A stretch of DNA of 64,000 nt from an uncultured Dongia sp. (GTDB lineage Bacteria; Pseudomonadota; Alphaproteobacteria; Dongiales; Dongiaceae), in contig NZ_CAKZGO010000021.1 in NCBI RefSeq assembly GCF_936916975.1, positions 124,001-188,000 on the forward strand. The letters are read 5' to 3'. This document shows positions 42,665 through 54,258 of this stretch, piece by piece. The translations under genes and the position numbers were made by a program. A model generated the notes under the pieces. It saw only the letters and a list, made by a program, of their open reading frames with translations, did no database searches and had not been told where the DNA came from. How positions within the stretch are numbered: position 1 is the first letter of the stretch; each line of letters opens with the position of its first letter.

Positions 42665-43127
42665 CTTCCTATGTCTTGCCATATGCCTCGGCGCGGCACT
42701 GCCAGCTGTGGCCCAGGAGGCCGCCGAATGGGAGCGCAGCAAAGCCAAGAACATCGACTACGCCAATCTGGTAACGAGTAAAGGCGATCTGTTCGGCTTT
42801 TTCTGCCGGAAGGTAAAGAACATCCATGTCGGCGGCATCGTCGTGAAAATGCCCTACTTCCGAACCATGATCCGCGACGAGCAGACCTATTCCCTCAACA
42901 TCGTCATCGACGGCGGTCGCGACGCGGTCACCTTGAAGGCGAAGGACGTCGATCTCTGGTTCGAGGCTGATGACCTCAATGAGCAATTGCTGCTCGGGCG
43001 GCTGTTCGACGCCATCAAGGCCAGTCGCCGCTTGGAGTTCGCGATTTCATCGATCCGCTGGCGTGCAAGCTATGAATTCGACGGCGCCGACCAAGCGCTT
43101 GATGGGCTGATGGATCAATGCCTCTGA
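42642..43127 (+). CDS. secreted hypothetical protein in phosphonate locus
   Basis: 161 aa, not recognised. The N-terminus is a signal peptide (ARFSFLCLAICLGAALPAVA, cleavage after AQ near residue 25), so the protein is exported. The mature part has one Cys near the middle (GFFCRKVKNIHVGG) and one at the C-terminus (MDQCL), which could form a disulfide, and a basic-acidic pattern without repeats. GTG 42642 is chosen because AAGGAGA stands 6 bases upstream, inside the end of the LysR gene. This coupling to a LysR and the following kinase-lyase gene suggest a role in the same pathway. Confidence 0.65.
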   Translation: MTAVARFSFLCLAICLGAALPAVAQEAAEWERSKAKNIDYANLVTSKGDLFGFFCRKVKNIHVGGIVVKMPYFRTMIRDEQTYSLNIVIDGGRDAVTLKAKDVDLWFEADDLNEQLLLGRLFDAIKASRRLEFAISSIRWRASYEFDGADQALDGLMDQCL

Positions 43128-43231
43128 GATCCGCTATGCGTCTTGATCCCACCCCCTCCACCGATCCCGCTGGTTGACGCTGCAGAGGGCTGCCCCTTAG
43201 GCTGCGGCACAAATACGGGAGTGACCACATC

Positions 43232-45559
43232 ATGAAGTTCCTGCGCGCCAACGCACCGCGTTTTCCGATCGGTGAAATCGAGCAGCTGGCCCAGCAGCAT
43301 TTCGGTCTGACCGGATCGCTTGATCCACTTTACAGCGAGCGCGACCAGAACACGCGCCTGCGCGAAGCAGACGGCACGGCGTGGGTGCTCAAGATCGGCA
43401 ACGCTGCCGAAGATCCGGCAATCATCGATTGCCAGCTGGAAACGCTGCTGCATGTCGCGAACGTCGATCCCGGCCTGCCCGTGCCGCGGGTGCGGCGGAC
43501 CAAGTCTGGCGCCACCCACGTACTCATTCAATCCAAGGACGGCACCACGCACCTCTTTCATGTGCTGTCCTTTCTCGAAGGCAGCATCGCCGGTACCGCG
43601 ACGTTGGATGACGCGCTTTACGGCAAGATCGGCGGCATCGTGGCTCGCTTGGGAAAGGCGATGCGCGGCATCTTTCATCCGGCTGCCGGTGACCGCGAAT
43701 TGCTGTGGGACGTGCGGATGTCACCGCGCCTGCTGCCTCATGTCGATCTGCTGAAAGGCGCAGGGCATTCGAAGATCGCCCGCGAGATTCTCACCCACTT
43801 TGCTGGCCAAGTCCTGCCACGTCTCCCTCAACTCCGCGCCCAGCTCATCCATGGCGATGTGCATGAGCACAACCTGATTCTGACCGACGCGACGCCGGCG
43901 GAGATCGCCGGTATCATCGATTTTGGCGACATGATCCATGCACCGCTGGTCATGGATGTCGCCGATGCGGTGGCCGACTTCGCCACCGAACCTGCCAAGG
44001 TACTCGATGTGCTGCGTGCCATCGTTGCCGGCTATCACGCCGTGACACCGCTTGAGGAAGATGAAATCGAGCTCATCTACGATCTCGTTCTCACCCGCCT
44101 CCTCCTGACGCCGCTGACCAATGCCGTGCGGGCGAAGGAAACGCCGGACGAGCCCAACTACATGGCCGAGTACGGTGAAGCCGGTCTGCTGGTCTGCGCC
44201 GAGATCATGCGCGTCGGACGCGCCGCCTTCACCAACGTCGTGCGGGAAGCCTGTGGCTTGCCAGCCATCACCCCTGCCCCCTTGGTCGACGACCTTATCA
44301 GCCGGCGCAAGGCGACCATGGGATCGCGTCTCTATGTGTTTTACGATCCGCCTTTGCACATGGTGCGCGGCGAAGGTGTCTGGCTGACCGATGCCGGCGG
44401 CCGGCGCTATCTCGATTGCTACAACAACGTGCCGCATGTCGGTCATTGCCACCCGCGCGTGGTCGATGCCCTGACGCGCCAGATGCGGACGCTTAACACT
44501 AACACGCGCTATCTCGGCGAACAGGTGCTGGAATATAGCGAACGGCTGGGCGCTACCCTCCCGGGCAAACTCAAGGTCTGCGCCTTCGTCAATTCCGGTT
44601 CCGAAGCCAACGACATCGCGTGGCGCATGGCTAAGGCCTATACCGGCAATACCGGCGGCCTCACCATGGAATACGCCTATCACGGCATCACGGAGGCCGT
44701 GGACGCGTTCTCCCCCTCAGGCAGCCTAACGGGCAAGCTCGCGCCACACATGCGTACGTTGACCGCACCGGACGGCTATCGCGGCGCCCATCGCTACGGC
44801 ACGCCGGATCTCGGTAAGCTCTACGCCAATAACGCCGATGCGGCGATTGCCTCGCTGGCTTCCGCCGGCATGAAGCCGGCTGCCTTCATGATCGATTCAG
44901 CCTTCATGACCAATGGCGTGCTGGAGCCGCAGAAGGATTATCTCGCCAGCGTCTTCGCCAAGGTGCGCGCGGCGGGCGGCCTGTGCATCGGCGATGAAGT
45001 CCAGTCCGGTTTCGGCCGCATGGGCAGCTTCATGTGGGGTCACACTCATCATGGTGTCATTCCCGATATCGTCACCATCGGCAAGCCGGCCGGCAACGGC
45101 CATCCCTTGGGTGTCGTGATCACGACGCCGGAGATCATGGAATGCTTCCTCAAGCAAACGTCGTTCTTCTCGACCTTCGGCGGCAACAACGTGTCCTGCG
45201 CGGCGGGCCTCGCGGTACTCGATGTCATCCATGATGAAGGCCTGATCGCCAATGCGAGCGCCACCGGCAGCTATCTCAAGCAGGGCATCAAGGATTTGAT
45301 GGCGAAGCACGATCTCATTGGTGATGTACGAGGCACCGGCTTTGCCCTCGGCGTCGAGCTCGTCACCGATCGCAAGACCTTGACACCTGCCAAAGAGCAA
45401 ACTGCGCGTCTGCTCAACCTGATGCGCGATGAAAGGGTTCTTATCGGCAACGAAGGTGTGCTCGGCAATATCCTTAAAATTCGCCCGCCGATCGTGTTCC
45501 AGCGCGAACACGCCGATTTAGCGATTGCTGCACTGGATCGGTCGCTGGCAAAGCTCTAG
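43232..45559 (+). CDS. fused amino-alcohol kinase / class III aminotransferase-fold phospho-lyase
   Basis: 775 aa, two enzymes in one chain. Residues ~1-340 form an aminoglycoside-phosphotransferase (APH) fold close to hydroxylysine kinase: catalytic loop HGDVHEHN at 207-214 and metal-binding IIDFGD at 228-233. Residues ~350-775 are a class III aminotransferase fold: SGSEAND, Asp588 in DEVQSGFGR, and Schiff-base Lys618 in GKPAGNGHP, the form seen in ethanolamine-phosphate and phosphohydroxylysine phospho-lyases. A kinase plus lyase would phosphorylate an amino alcohol, then eliminate phosphate and ammonia to give an aldehyde. Substrate unproven; PbfA-like activity of the lyase half is an alternative. 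Confidence 0.82.
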   Translation: MKFLRANAPRFPIGEIEQLAQQHFGLTGSLDPLYSERDQNTRLREADGTAWVLKIGNAAEDPAIIDCQLETLLHVANVDPGLPVPRVRRTKSGATHVLIQSKDGTTHLFHVLSFLEGSIAGTATLDDALYGKIGGIVARLGKAMRGIFHPAAGDRELLWDVRMSPRLLPHVDLLKGAGHSKIAREILTHFAGQVLPRLPQLRAQLIHGDVHEHNLILTDATPAEIAGIIDFGDMIHAPLVMDVADAVADFATEPAKVLDVLRAIVAGYHAVTPLEEDEIELIYDLVLTRLLLTPLTNAVRAKETPDEPNYMAEYGEAGLLVCAEIMRVGRAAFTNVVREACGLPAITPAPLVDDLISRRKATMGSRLYVFYDPPLHMVRGEGVWLTDAGGRRYLDCYNNVPHVGHCHPRVVDALTRQMRTLNTNTRYLGEQVLEYSERLGATLPGKLKVCAFVNSGSEANDIAWRMAKAYTGNTGGLTMEYAYHGITEAVDAFSPSGSLTGKLAPHMRTLTAPDGYRGAHRYGTPDLGKLYANNADAAIASLASAGMKPAAFMIDSAFMTNGVLEPQKDYLASVFAKVRAAGGLCIGDEVQSGFGRMGSFMWGHTHHGVIPDIVTIGKPAGNGHPLGVVITTPEIMECFLKQTSFFSTFGGNNVSCAAGLAVLDVIHDEGLIANASATGSYLKQGIKDLMAKHDLIGDVRGTGFALGVELVTDRKTLTPAKEQTARLLNLMRDERVLIGNEGVLGNILKIRPPIVFQREHADLAIAALDRSLAKL

Positions 45560-45587
45560 CCGCGCACTCTTTTGTCATGGTCCGCGC

Positions 45588-46481
<894 letters not shown>

Positions 46482-46526
46482 TTACGAAAGATACCGCCTC
46501 AATGCTGGCAGCACCTTGGCAATCAA

Positions 46527-48164
<1,638 letters not shown>

Positions 48165-48235
48165 TTATGGAACGAGTCGGGGCCTTCCGGCAAGCGCTCT
48201 ATCGCTGCCGGTGCAAGACCCTGAATTGGCATGGT

Positions 48236-48658
48236 TTATTGGCCGGAGGGTGCGGCCGGTTCGACCGGCGCAGCGGGTAGAGCGGGCGTTGTCGTCGTGA
48301 CGTTGCCCGAATCACCCGCGGGTGCGGTCGCCGGCGCGTCGCCGGACGGCGCTGCCGGCACGGTCGGGGCCGCCGGGGCGTTACCGACCAAGGGCTGACT
48401 GACCGACCGATGACTATCGGAGAACGCCAGGAACAGGCTGGTGCAGAAAAAGCCCACGGCGAGCCAGCGGGTCGCCTTGGTCAGCAAATTTGCCTGGGCG
48501 CGGCCGGAGAGAAAGCCTGCCATGCCACCAGAGGCACCACCGCCAAGGCCACCCATCCCACCCTCGTTCTTCTGGGTCAGGATGATGACGATAAGAAAGA
48601 CCGTAATGATGACGTGAATCGCCAGGACGATCGGGAACAGGGCTCCCAGCATGGACAT
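48236..48658 (-). CDS. secG: preprotein translocase subunit SecG
   Basis: 140 aa inner-membrane protein of the SecYEG channel. Two hydrophobic helices (FPIVLAIHVIITVFLIVIIL; TRWLAVGFFCTSLFLAFS) flank the glycine-rich GGMGGLGGGASGGMAGFLSG loop, followed by a long Ala/Pro/Thr-rich tail as in other alphaproteobacteria. It lies between tpiA and pyrG on the same strand, a conserved order. Confidence 0.93.
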   Translation of the reverse strand: MSMLGALFPIVLAIHVIITVFLIVIILTQKNEGGMGGLGGGASGGMAGFLSGRAQANLLTKATRWLAVGFFCTSLFLAFSDSHRSVSQPLVGNAPAAPTVPAAPSGDAPATAPAGDSGNVTTTTPALPAAPVEPAAPSGQ

Positions 48659-48752
48659 GCTCGCAAGTTCTTGAAATGTCGTAATTCGGCGCGGGTTCTA
48701 GCGGTTTTCGATCGGAATGACCAGCGCCAAATTAGTCGTTCCGCCCCCTGGT

Positions 48753-49523
48753 TCAGGCGGCGCTCTTGGCAGCCCCCTCGGCAATAGCCCAGAAATCCTC
48801 AACTTTCAGGCTGGCGCCACCCACCAGGGCACCGTTAACTTCCGGCACGGCCATCAGTTCGGCGGCGTTCGATGGCTTCACAGAGCCACCATATAGGATG
48901 CGCATCCCGGCCCCGCCAGGGACTCGGGTGACGAGGAGCGCCCGAATGTGGCGGTGCATGGCTTCAACATCCGCCGGCGTCGGTGTCTTGCCGGTGCCGA
49001 TTGCCCAGACCGGTTCGTAGGCGATCACGGCATTGGTCGCCGTCGCCTCAGCGGGAATTGAGTCAATGATCTGATATTCAACGATTTTCTTCTCTTCCCC
49101 GGCATTCCGTTGCGCTTCGGTTTCGCCGACGCAAATGATGGCACCAAGGCCAGCGGCCAGAGCCGCCTTGGCCTTGGCCGCAACCAGGGCCGAGCTTTCA
49201 CCGTGATCCGCGCGGCGTTCGGAATGCCCCAGGATGACGTAGCGGCAACCAAGATCAGCCAGCATCTGTGCCGAGACATCGCCGGTATGGGCGCCGGAAG
49301 CGCCTGTGTGGCAATCCTGGGCGCCAAGACTGATCCCCGTGCCGGTCAACTGGCCGCCGACGGCCGCGAGATAGGGAAAGGGTGGGCACAACAGAAGGTC
49401 TGCTTTCAAGGCCGCCTGGCGGTAGCGACCGTTGATATCGCTGACGAGGGCGCCGGCCATGGCCAAGGTTCCGTTCATCTTCCAATTACCGGCCACAAGG
49501 GGCCGAATTCCCGGCGTCGTCAT
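48753..49523 (-). CDS. tpiA: triosephosphate isomerase
   Basis: 256 aa glycolytic enzyme interconverting dihydroxyacetone phosphate and glyceraldehyde 3-phosphate. Active-site Lys in VAGNWKMNG, His in [13 protein letters not shown], Glu in [14 protein letters not shown], and the phosphate loop [15 protein letters not shown] 49523 fits the family N-terminus; GTG 49535 is in frame. First of tpiA-secG-pyrG-kdsA, divergent from ppiD. Confidence 0.96.
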   Translation of the reverse strand: MTTPGIRPLVAGNWKMNGTLAMAGALVSDINGRYRQAALKADLLLCPPFPYLAAVGGQLTGTGISLGAQDCHTGASGAHTGDVSAQMLADLGCRYVILGHSERRADHGESSALVAAKAKAALAAGLGAIICVGETEAQRNAGEEKKIVEYQIIDSIPAEATATNAVIAYEPVWAIGTGKTPTPADVEAMHRHIRALLVTRVPGGAGMRILYGGSVKPSNAAELMAVPEVNGALVGGASLKVEDFWAIAEGAAKSAA

Positions 49524-49732
49524 GAAGCAGCGCACCCTTCTCGTCTAAGAATTTGTGGTGACAGGGCGTATAGCATGGGCCTTGCAACGCGCCAATCCGG
49601 GCCGCCAAGGTGGCGGATTCCGGGCCTTGCTCCACCCCGGAGGGCTCCCTATGATGCGCGCCGCCCCAAAAAGGGGCCATCATCAAGGCCGGACACGCTA
49701 TTCCCGGCATAGAAACAGGTTAGTCGGGGACC

Positions 49733-51619
49733 ATGCTCACTTCCATTCGCAAACATTCGCGGTCCTGGGTCGTCAAAGCGCTGTTTGCGCTGCTGATCGC
49801 GGCGTTCGCCGTTTGGGGTATCGGCGACGTCTTCCGCGGCACCCAGACATCCGACCCGATTCTGAAGATCGGCAAGAATTTTGAATACACCCAAGCCGAT
49901 TTTGATCGCGAGCTGAAGCTCTCGCTGCAGCGTCTGTCGCAGATCCAGGGTGTGCAGATTACGCCCGCGATGTTCGCGGCCTTTGGCGGCGCCCAGCGCC
50001 TGGTCGATCAGGCGGAGAGCAAAGGTTTACTCCAAGCTTATGGCGAGAAGCTTGGCATCGACGTCCCGCAGGCAGCGGCGATCCAGACGATCCAAGCCGA
50101 CCCGGACTTCGCCAACCAGACCGGCCAGTTCGACCGGTCGCGTTTCGAATATGTCCTACGCCAACTTGGGCAGAGCGAAGCGCAATATGTCGAAACGATC
50201 CGCGCCCAACTACGCGCCAATCAGATCCTGGTGGCGCTCATGGGCGCCATCCAGGCGCCCGAGCCGCTGGTGCGCTCGGTCTATCAGTACACCCAGGAAC
50301 AGCGCACGGCTGAACTCCTGACGATCCCCACCGCCACCATCACCGATTCCGGCACGCCCGATGATGCCGCGTTGAAGAAATGGCACGACGATCACGCCGA
50401 CAGCTACAAGGCCCCGGAATATCGGGCGGCCATCCTGGTGCAAATGACGCCGGCCGATTTCGTCCAGGACGTAACCGTTTCGGATGATGAGATCGCGCAG
50501 GAATATGAGTCCCGCAAGGCCGAATTCTCGACGCCAGAAATCCGCGATGTCGAACAGGTCGTGGTCCAGGACCAGGCTGTAGCTGACAAGATTGTCGCGG
50601 CGGTCAAAGGTGGCAAGAGCTTTGCCGACGCCGTCAAGGAGGCCACCAGCGGCGATCCTGTGGCGCTGGGCCAGGTCACCAAGGAAAAACTGCCGGCCGA
50701 CATTGCCGACAAGGTGTTCGCACTTGCCGCCGACGGCGTTTCAGATCCCCTGAAGAGCCCATTCGGGCTTCATGTCGTCCACGTGCAATCGATCATCCCC
50801 GGCACCACCAAGACGCTGGAAGATATGAAGGGCGAACTGCGCAACACGTTGGCTCTCGGCCGCGCCGCCGATGCCATGGAGACCGTACGCGAGCAGCTCC
50901 AGGATGAACTGGCCGGCGGCGCCTCGCTGCAGGATGCGGCAACGAAGCTGCAATTGCGCCTGCAGACGATCGCTGGCATCGACGCCACCGGCAAGGACAC
51001 AGCAGGCACGGATCTCGGCATCGCGGCCGACGCCGTCAACCTGATCTTCAGCACCGAACCGGGCGATCCCAGCGATATCGCGGCGCTCGGCGATGGCTCT
51101 TATGCCGTGGCCCAGGTCACCGGTATCACCGAACCGGCCGTAAAATCCCTTGACCAGGTCAAGGATCAGGTGACGCTGGACTGGATTGCCGCCAAGCAGA
51201 CCGAAGTCGCTTCGGCGAAGGCCAAAGCGATCGTCGACAAGTTGAAAGCGGGTGGCGATCTTGGCGCCGAAGCGACCGCCGTCGGTCTGACGCTCGGTGT
51301 CAGCAAGCCGTTCTTCCGCGGCGAAGGCGACCCGGAAAACGGTGTCAATCCGCAGCTGGCGCAAGCGCTGTTCAAACTCAAGCCAGGCGAGCTCACCATT
51401 GGCGAGGGTCCTGACGGGCCGATCGTCGCGCGCCTTACCGGCATCACGCCGGCCTCACCGGAAACCCATGCCGATGAGGTCAAGCAATTGACCGAACGCG
51501 TGGCACAATCGCTCGCCGGCGATGTACAGCAGCAATTCTTTGATGCCTTGAAGAGCGAGATTCCCGTCGAGCGCAATGACGCGCAGTGGCAAAGCTTGAT
51601 CGATCGGCCGGACCAGTAA
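49733..51619 (+). CDS. ppiD: peptidyl-prolyl cis-trans isomerase, PpiD/SurA-like
   Basis: 628 aa inner-membrane-anchored periplasmic foldase. One N-terminal helix (ALFALLIAAFAVWGIGDVF) anchors it, followed by a SurA-type chaperone region and a parvulin domain (EIRDVEQVVVQDQAVADKIV up to KSPFGLHVVHVQS, residues ~250-350). It assists folding of exported proteins leaving SecYEG. It is followed 41 bases later by trpE. Confidence 0.93.
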   Translation: MLTSIRKHSRSWVVKALFALLIAAFAVWGIGDVFRGTQTSDPILKIGKNFEYTQADFDRELKLSLQRLSQIQGVQITPAMFAAFGGAQRLVDQAESKGLLQAYGEKLGIDVPQAAAIQTIQADPDFANQTGQFDRSRFEYVLRQLGQSEAQYVETIRAQLRANQILVALMGAIQAPEPLVRSVYQYTQEQRTAELLTIPTATITDSGTPDDAALKKWHDDHADSYKAPEYRAAILVQMTPADFVQDVTVSDDEIAQEYESRKAEFSTPEIRDVEQVVVQDQAVADKIVAAVKGGKSFADAVKEATSGDPVALGQVTKEKLPADIADKVFALAADGVSDPLKSPFGLHVVHVQSIIPGTTKTLEDMKGELRNTLALGRAADAMETVREQLQDELAGGASLQDAATKLQLRLQTIAGIDATGKDTAGTDLGIAADAVNLIFSTEPGDPSDIAALGDGSYAVAQVTGITEPAVKSLDQVKDQVTLDWIAAKQTEVASAKAKAIVDKLKAGGDLGAEATAVGLTLGVSKPFFRGEGDPENGVNPQLAQALFKLKPGELTIGEGPDGPIVARLTGITPASPETHADEVKQLTERVAQSLAGDVQQQFFDALKSEIPVERNDAQWQSLIDRPDQ

Positions 51620-51660
51620 GTGCCATACGGCCCAGACATCGAACAGGCGGGATATCCATC

Positions 51661-53175
51661 ATGAAGGTCGAACCGGAATTCGAGCGATTTGCCAGCGGTC
51701 ACGAAGCAGGAAAACCGCAGCTCGTCTGGACCCGGCTGATCGCCGATCTCGAGACAACGATTTCGGTCATGCTCAAACTGGCCGACGGCCGCACCAACTC
51801 TATCCTTCTGGAATCGGTGGAAGGTGGCGCCGTTCGCGGCCGCTATTCGATTATCGGCTTAAAGCCGGACGTGATCTGGCGCTGCCGTGGCAATGCGGCC
51901 GAGATCAACCGCAACGCCCGGTTTGAACCGGAAAAGTTCACGGCCGAAAAGGCGCCTGCCCTGCAGTCTCTCCGTGCCCTGATCAAGCAAAGCCGCATCG
52001 ACGTGCCGGCCGGCCTGCCGCCGATGGCATCGGGCCTGTTCGGCTATCTCGGCTACGACATGATCCGCCAGGTCGAGAAGCTGCCGGAACTGAAGCCGGA
52101 CAATCTCGGCTTGCACGACAGCATCTTCCTGCGCCCGACGCTGATCGCGATCTTCGACAATGTTGAAGATTCGCTCACCATCGTGACGCCGGTCTGGAAC
52201 ACCGACGGCCTCAATGCGCGGGCCGCCTACAACCAGGCGCTGGAGCGGCTGAACGACATTGTGGCCGATCTCGACCGTGCCTTGCCACAGCAGGCAGGCG
52301 CCATCGACCTTGCCGACCTACCGGAACCGCGCTCCAACATGACGCGGGAATATTTCGGCGAGATGGTCGACAAGGCCAAGGAATACATCCTCGCCGGTGA
52401 CATTTTCCAGGTCGTGCTGTCGCAGCGTTTTTCGCTGCCGTTCAAACTGCCACCCTTTGCACTCTATCGGTCGCTGCGTCGCCTCAACCCCTCACCCTTC
52501 CTGTTCTTCCTGGATCTGGGCGGGTTCACGATCATCGGTTCCAGCCCGGAAATCCTGGTGCGGCTGCGCGACGACAAGGTCACCATCCGCCCCATCGCAG
52601 GCACCAGGCCGCGCGGCAAGACGCCGGAAGAAGACAAGGCGAATGCTAGCAGCCTGCTCGCTGACGAGAAGGAATTGTCGGAACACCTCATGCTCCTCGA
52701 TCTCGGCCGTAACGATGTCGGCCGCGTCGCCGAGATCGGCTCGATCAGGGTGACGGAAAAGTTCCAGATCGAGAATTACAGCCACGTGATGCATATCGTC
52801 TCCAACGTCGAAGGCAAGATCGACGCCAAATACGATGCCATGGATGCGCTGATGGCTGGCTTTCCGGCCGGCACGGTTTCCGGCGCGCCAAAGGTGCGCG
52901 CCATGGAGATCATCGAAGAACTGGAACCGGAGCGCCGCGGCGTCTATGGCGGCGCCGTCGGTTATTTTGCCGCCGATGGATCGATGGATACCTGCATTGC
53001 GCTCCGCACCACCGTCATCAAGGACGGCACCATGTACGTGCAGGCCGGTGCCGGTATCGTCAACGACTCCGTGGCGGAGAGCGAATTCCAAGAATGTCAT
53101 CACAAGGCGCGCGCCCTCGTCCGCGCGGCCCAGGAAGCAATCCTGTTTGCACAGAGTGGTAGCCGCAATCGATAG
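51661..53175 (+). CDS. trpE: anthranilate synthase component I
   Basis: 504 aa. Converts chorismate to anthranilate using ammonia from TrpG. The tryptophan feedback site LLES with a Ser ten residues on is present, as are the catalytic blocks RPIAGTRPRGKTPEED and AGFPAGTVSGAPKVRAMEII. ATG 51661 chosen; the open frame from 51586 belongs to the end of ppiD. There is no leader peptide or attenuator in the 41-base gap. trpE is separated from trpGDC by about 4.3 kb, including three minus-strand genes. Confidence 0.96.
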   Translation: MKVEPEFERFASGHEAGKPQLVWTRLIADLETTISVMLKLADGRTNSILLESVEGGAVRGRYSIIGLKPDVIWRCRGNAAEINRNARFEPEKFTAEKAPALQSLRALIKQSRIDVPAGLPPMASGLFGYLGYDMIRQVEKLPELKPDNLGLHDSIFLRPTLIAIFDNVEDSLTIVTPVWNTDGLNARAAYNQALERLNDIVADLDRALPQQAGAIDLADLPEPRSNMTREYFGEMVDKAKEYILAGDIFQVVLSQRFSLPFKLPPFALYRSLRRLNPSPFLFFLDLGGFTIIGSSPEILVRLRDDKVTIRPIAGTRPRGKTPEEDKANASSLLADEKELSEHLMLLDLGRNDVGRVAEIGSIRVTEKFQIENYSHVMHIVSNVEGKIDAKYDAMDALMAGFPAGTVSGAPKVRAMEIIEELEPERRGVYGGAVGYFAADGSMDTCIALRTTVIKDGTMYVQAGAGIVNDSVAESEFQECHHKARALVRAAQEAILFAQSGSRNR

Positions 53176-53193
53176 GTAGGTATCGGAAGGTCC

Positions 53194-53724
53194 ATGCTGA
53201 TCGAACTAGACATACCGTTCGACCAAGTCACCTCGCCGATCGTGCGACGCTTTCACAGCATCTGGACCAGCAAACGCGGCGACCGGGCGATGCCGGCTTG
53301 GGCTGACATGGATCCGGCCGAAATGCGCGGGATCCTGCCAAACATGTTTGTCGTGTCGATCGAGGCAGCACCGTTCCGCATATTCTATCGGCTGGTCGGC
53401 ACCAAGGCCGTCACCTTCCGCCACGAACTGACCGGGCGCTATCTCGACGAGATCACCGAATATTCAGAAGATGTCCGCGCCGAGCTCGCCAGAGAATACC
53501 GTTTGGTCTGCGAGCAGAAGCGGCCGACCTTTTCCAAGGATACGCTGAAGACGCAGTTCGGAAATACCTTGACAGTTTTCGGCTCGATCTTCCCGCTGTC
53601 GAGCGACGGGGTTACCGTGGATCGGTGCATCGCCCTTGAGGATTACGACGGCAACCGCCCGGATGACATCGCCCAGTCCGATGCCGTTTATGGCTATGGC
53701 AACCTACCGAAGCGCGATACGTGA
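53194..53724 (+). CDS. PAS-domain protein
   Basis: 176 aa. Single PAS_5-type sensory domain (RGDRAMPAWADMDPAEMRGI, then FYRLVGTKAVTFRHELTGRY) without an output domain, typical of Rhodospirillales. The ligand is unknown. It starts 18 bases after trpE, probably in the same transcript, and stops one base before the convergent GNAT gene. A function in tryptophan synthesis is not implied. Confidence 0.8.
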   Translation: MLIELDIPFDQVTSPIVRRFHSIWTSKRGDRAMPAWADMDPAEMRGILPNMFVVSIEAAPFRIFYRLVGTKAVTFRHELTGRYLDEITEYSEDVRAELAREYRLVCEQKRPTFSKDTLKTQFGNTLTVFGSIFPLSSDGVTVDRCIALEDYDGNRPDDIAQSDAVYGYGNLPKRDT

Positions 53725-54246
53725 TCAACCGCCTTCGGAATTCTCGAAGGGGTCGTCCGGCAGCAACTCCATTTCAAAGCATTGCTCCTTCATCGAGCGC
53801 CCCCAGGTATCCGCCACCTGCTCTTCCTTCAGCTTGAAACCGGCCAACTCATAAAGATGGCGGGCAGAATCCAGCCCGGCAAAGGTGTAGAGATAGATGC
53901 GATGATAGCCGCGCTCGCGGCAAAAGCTGAGTGCGCGGTCGAGCAACTGCTTGCCAAGGCCGGTGCGCTGGGCCTCTGGCGCCACGATAAACCAGCGCAG
54001 ATGGGCGCCACGCCCGCCATAGTCCGCGCTGTCGATCGCGATCGACCCCAGAAAACGTTCGTCTGGACGCTTGGCAACCAGCAGCAAATCCTGGTCGCGA
54101 TTCATATTGACGACAAATCCGGCCAGATCAGCCGCCACCTTGGCTTCGAACTTCACGCCGAACGACCAAGTCTGCGCATAATATCGCGCATGTGCGCCGA
54201 GAATATCGGCAATGATCCCAGGGTAGTATTCGTGATCAAATCGCAT
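53725..54246 (-). CDS. GNAT family N-acetyltransferase
   Basis: 173 aa. GNAT fold with the acetyl-CoA loop EAQRTGLGKQLLDRALSF and the final LDSARHLYELAGFKLKEEQV segment. The acceptor is unknown. It begins 12 bases after the polysaccharide deacetylase gene and is the last member of the pseudo-ATPase/YibQ/GNAT unit on the minus strand. Confidence 0.82.
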   Translation of the reverse strand: MRFDHEYYPGIIADILGAHARYYAQTWSFGVKFEAKVAADLAGFVVNMNRDQDLLLVAKRPDERFLGSIAIDSADYGGRGAHLRWFIVAPEAQRTGLGKQLLDRALSFCRERGYHRIYLYTFAGLDSARHLYELAGFKLKEEQVADTWGRSMKEQCFEMELLPDDPFENSEGG

Positions 54247-54258
54247 CTCAGTCCCCTC

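Noticed and set aside
51620-51660. trpE attenuator
   Set aside because: The gap is 41 bases, with no leader peptide containing Trp codons and no terminator hairpin.
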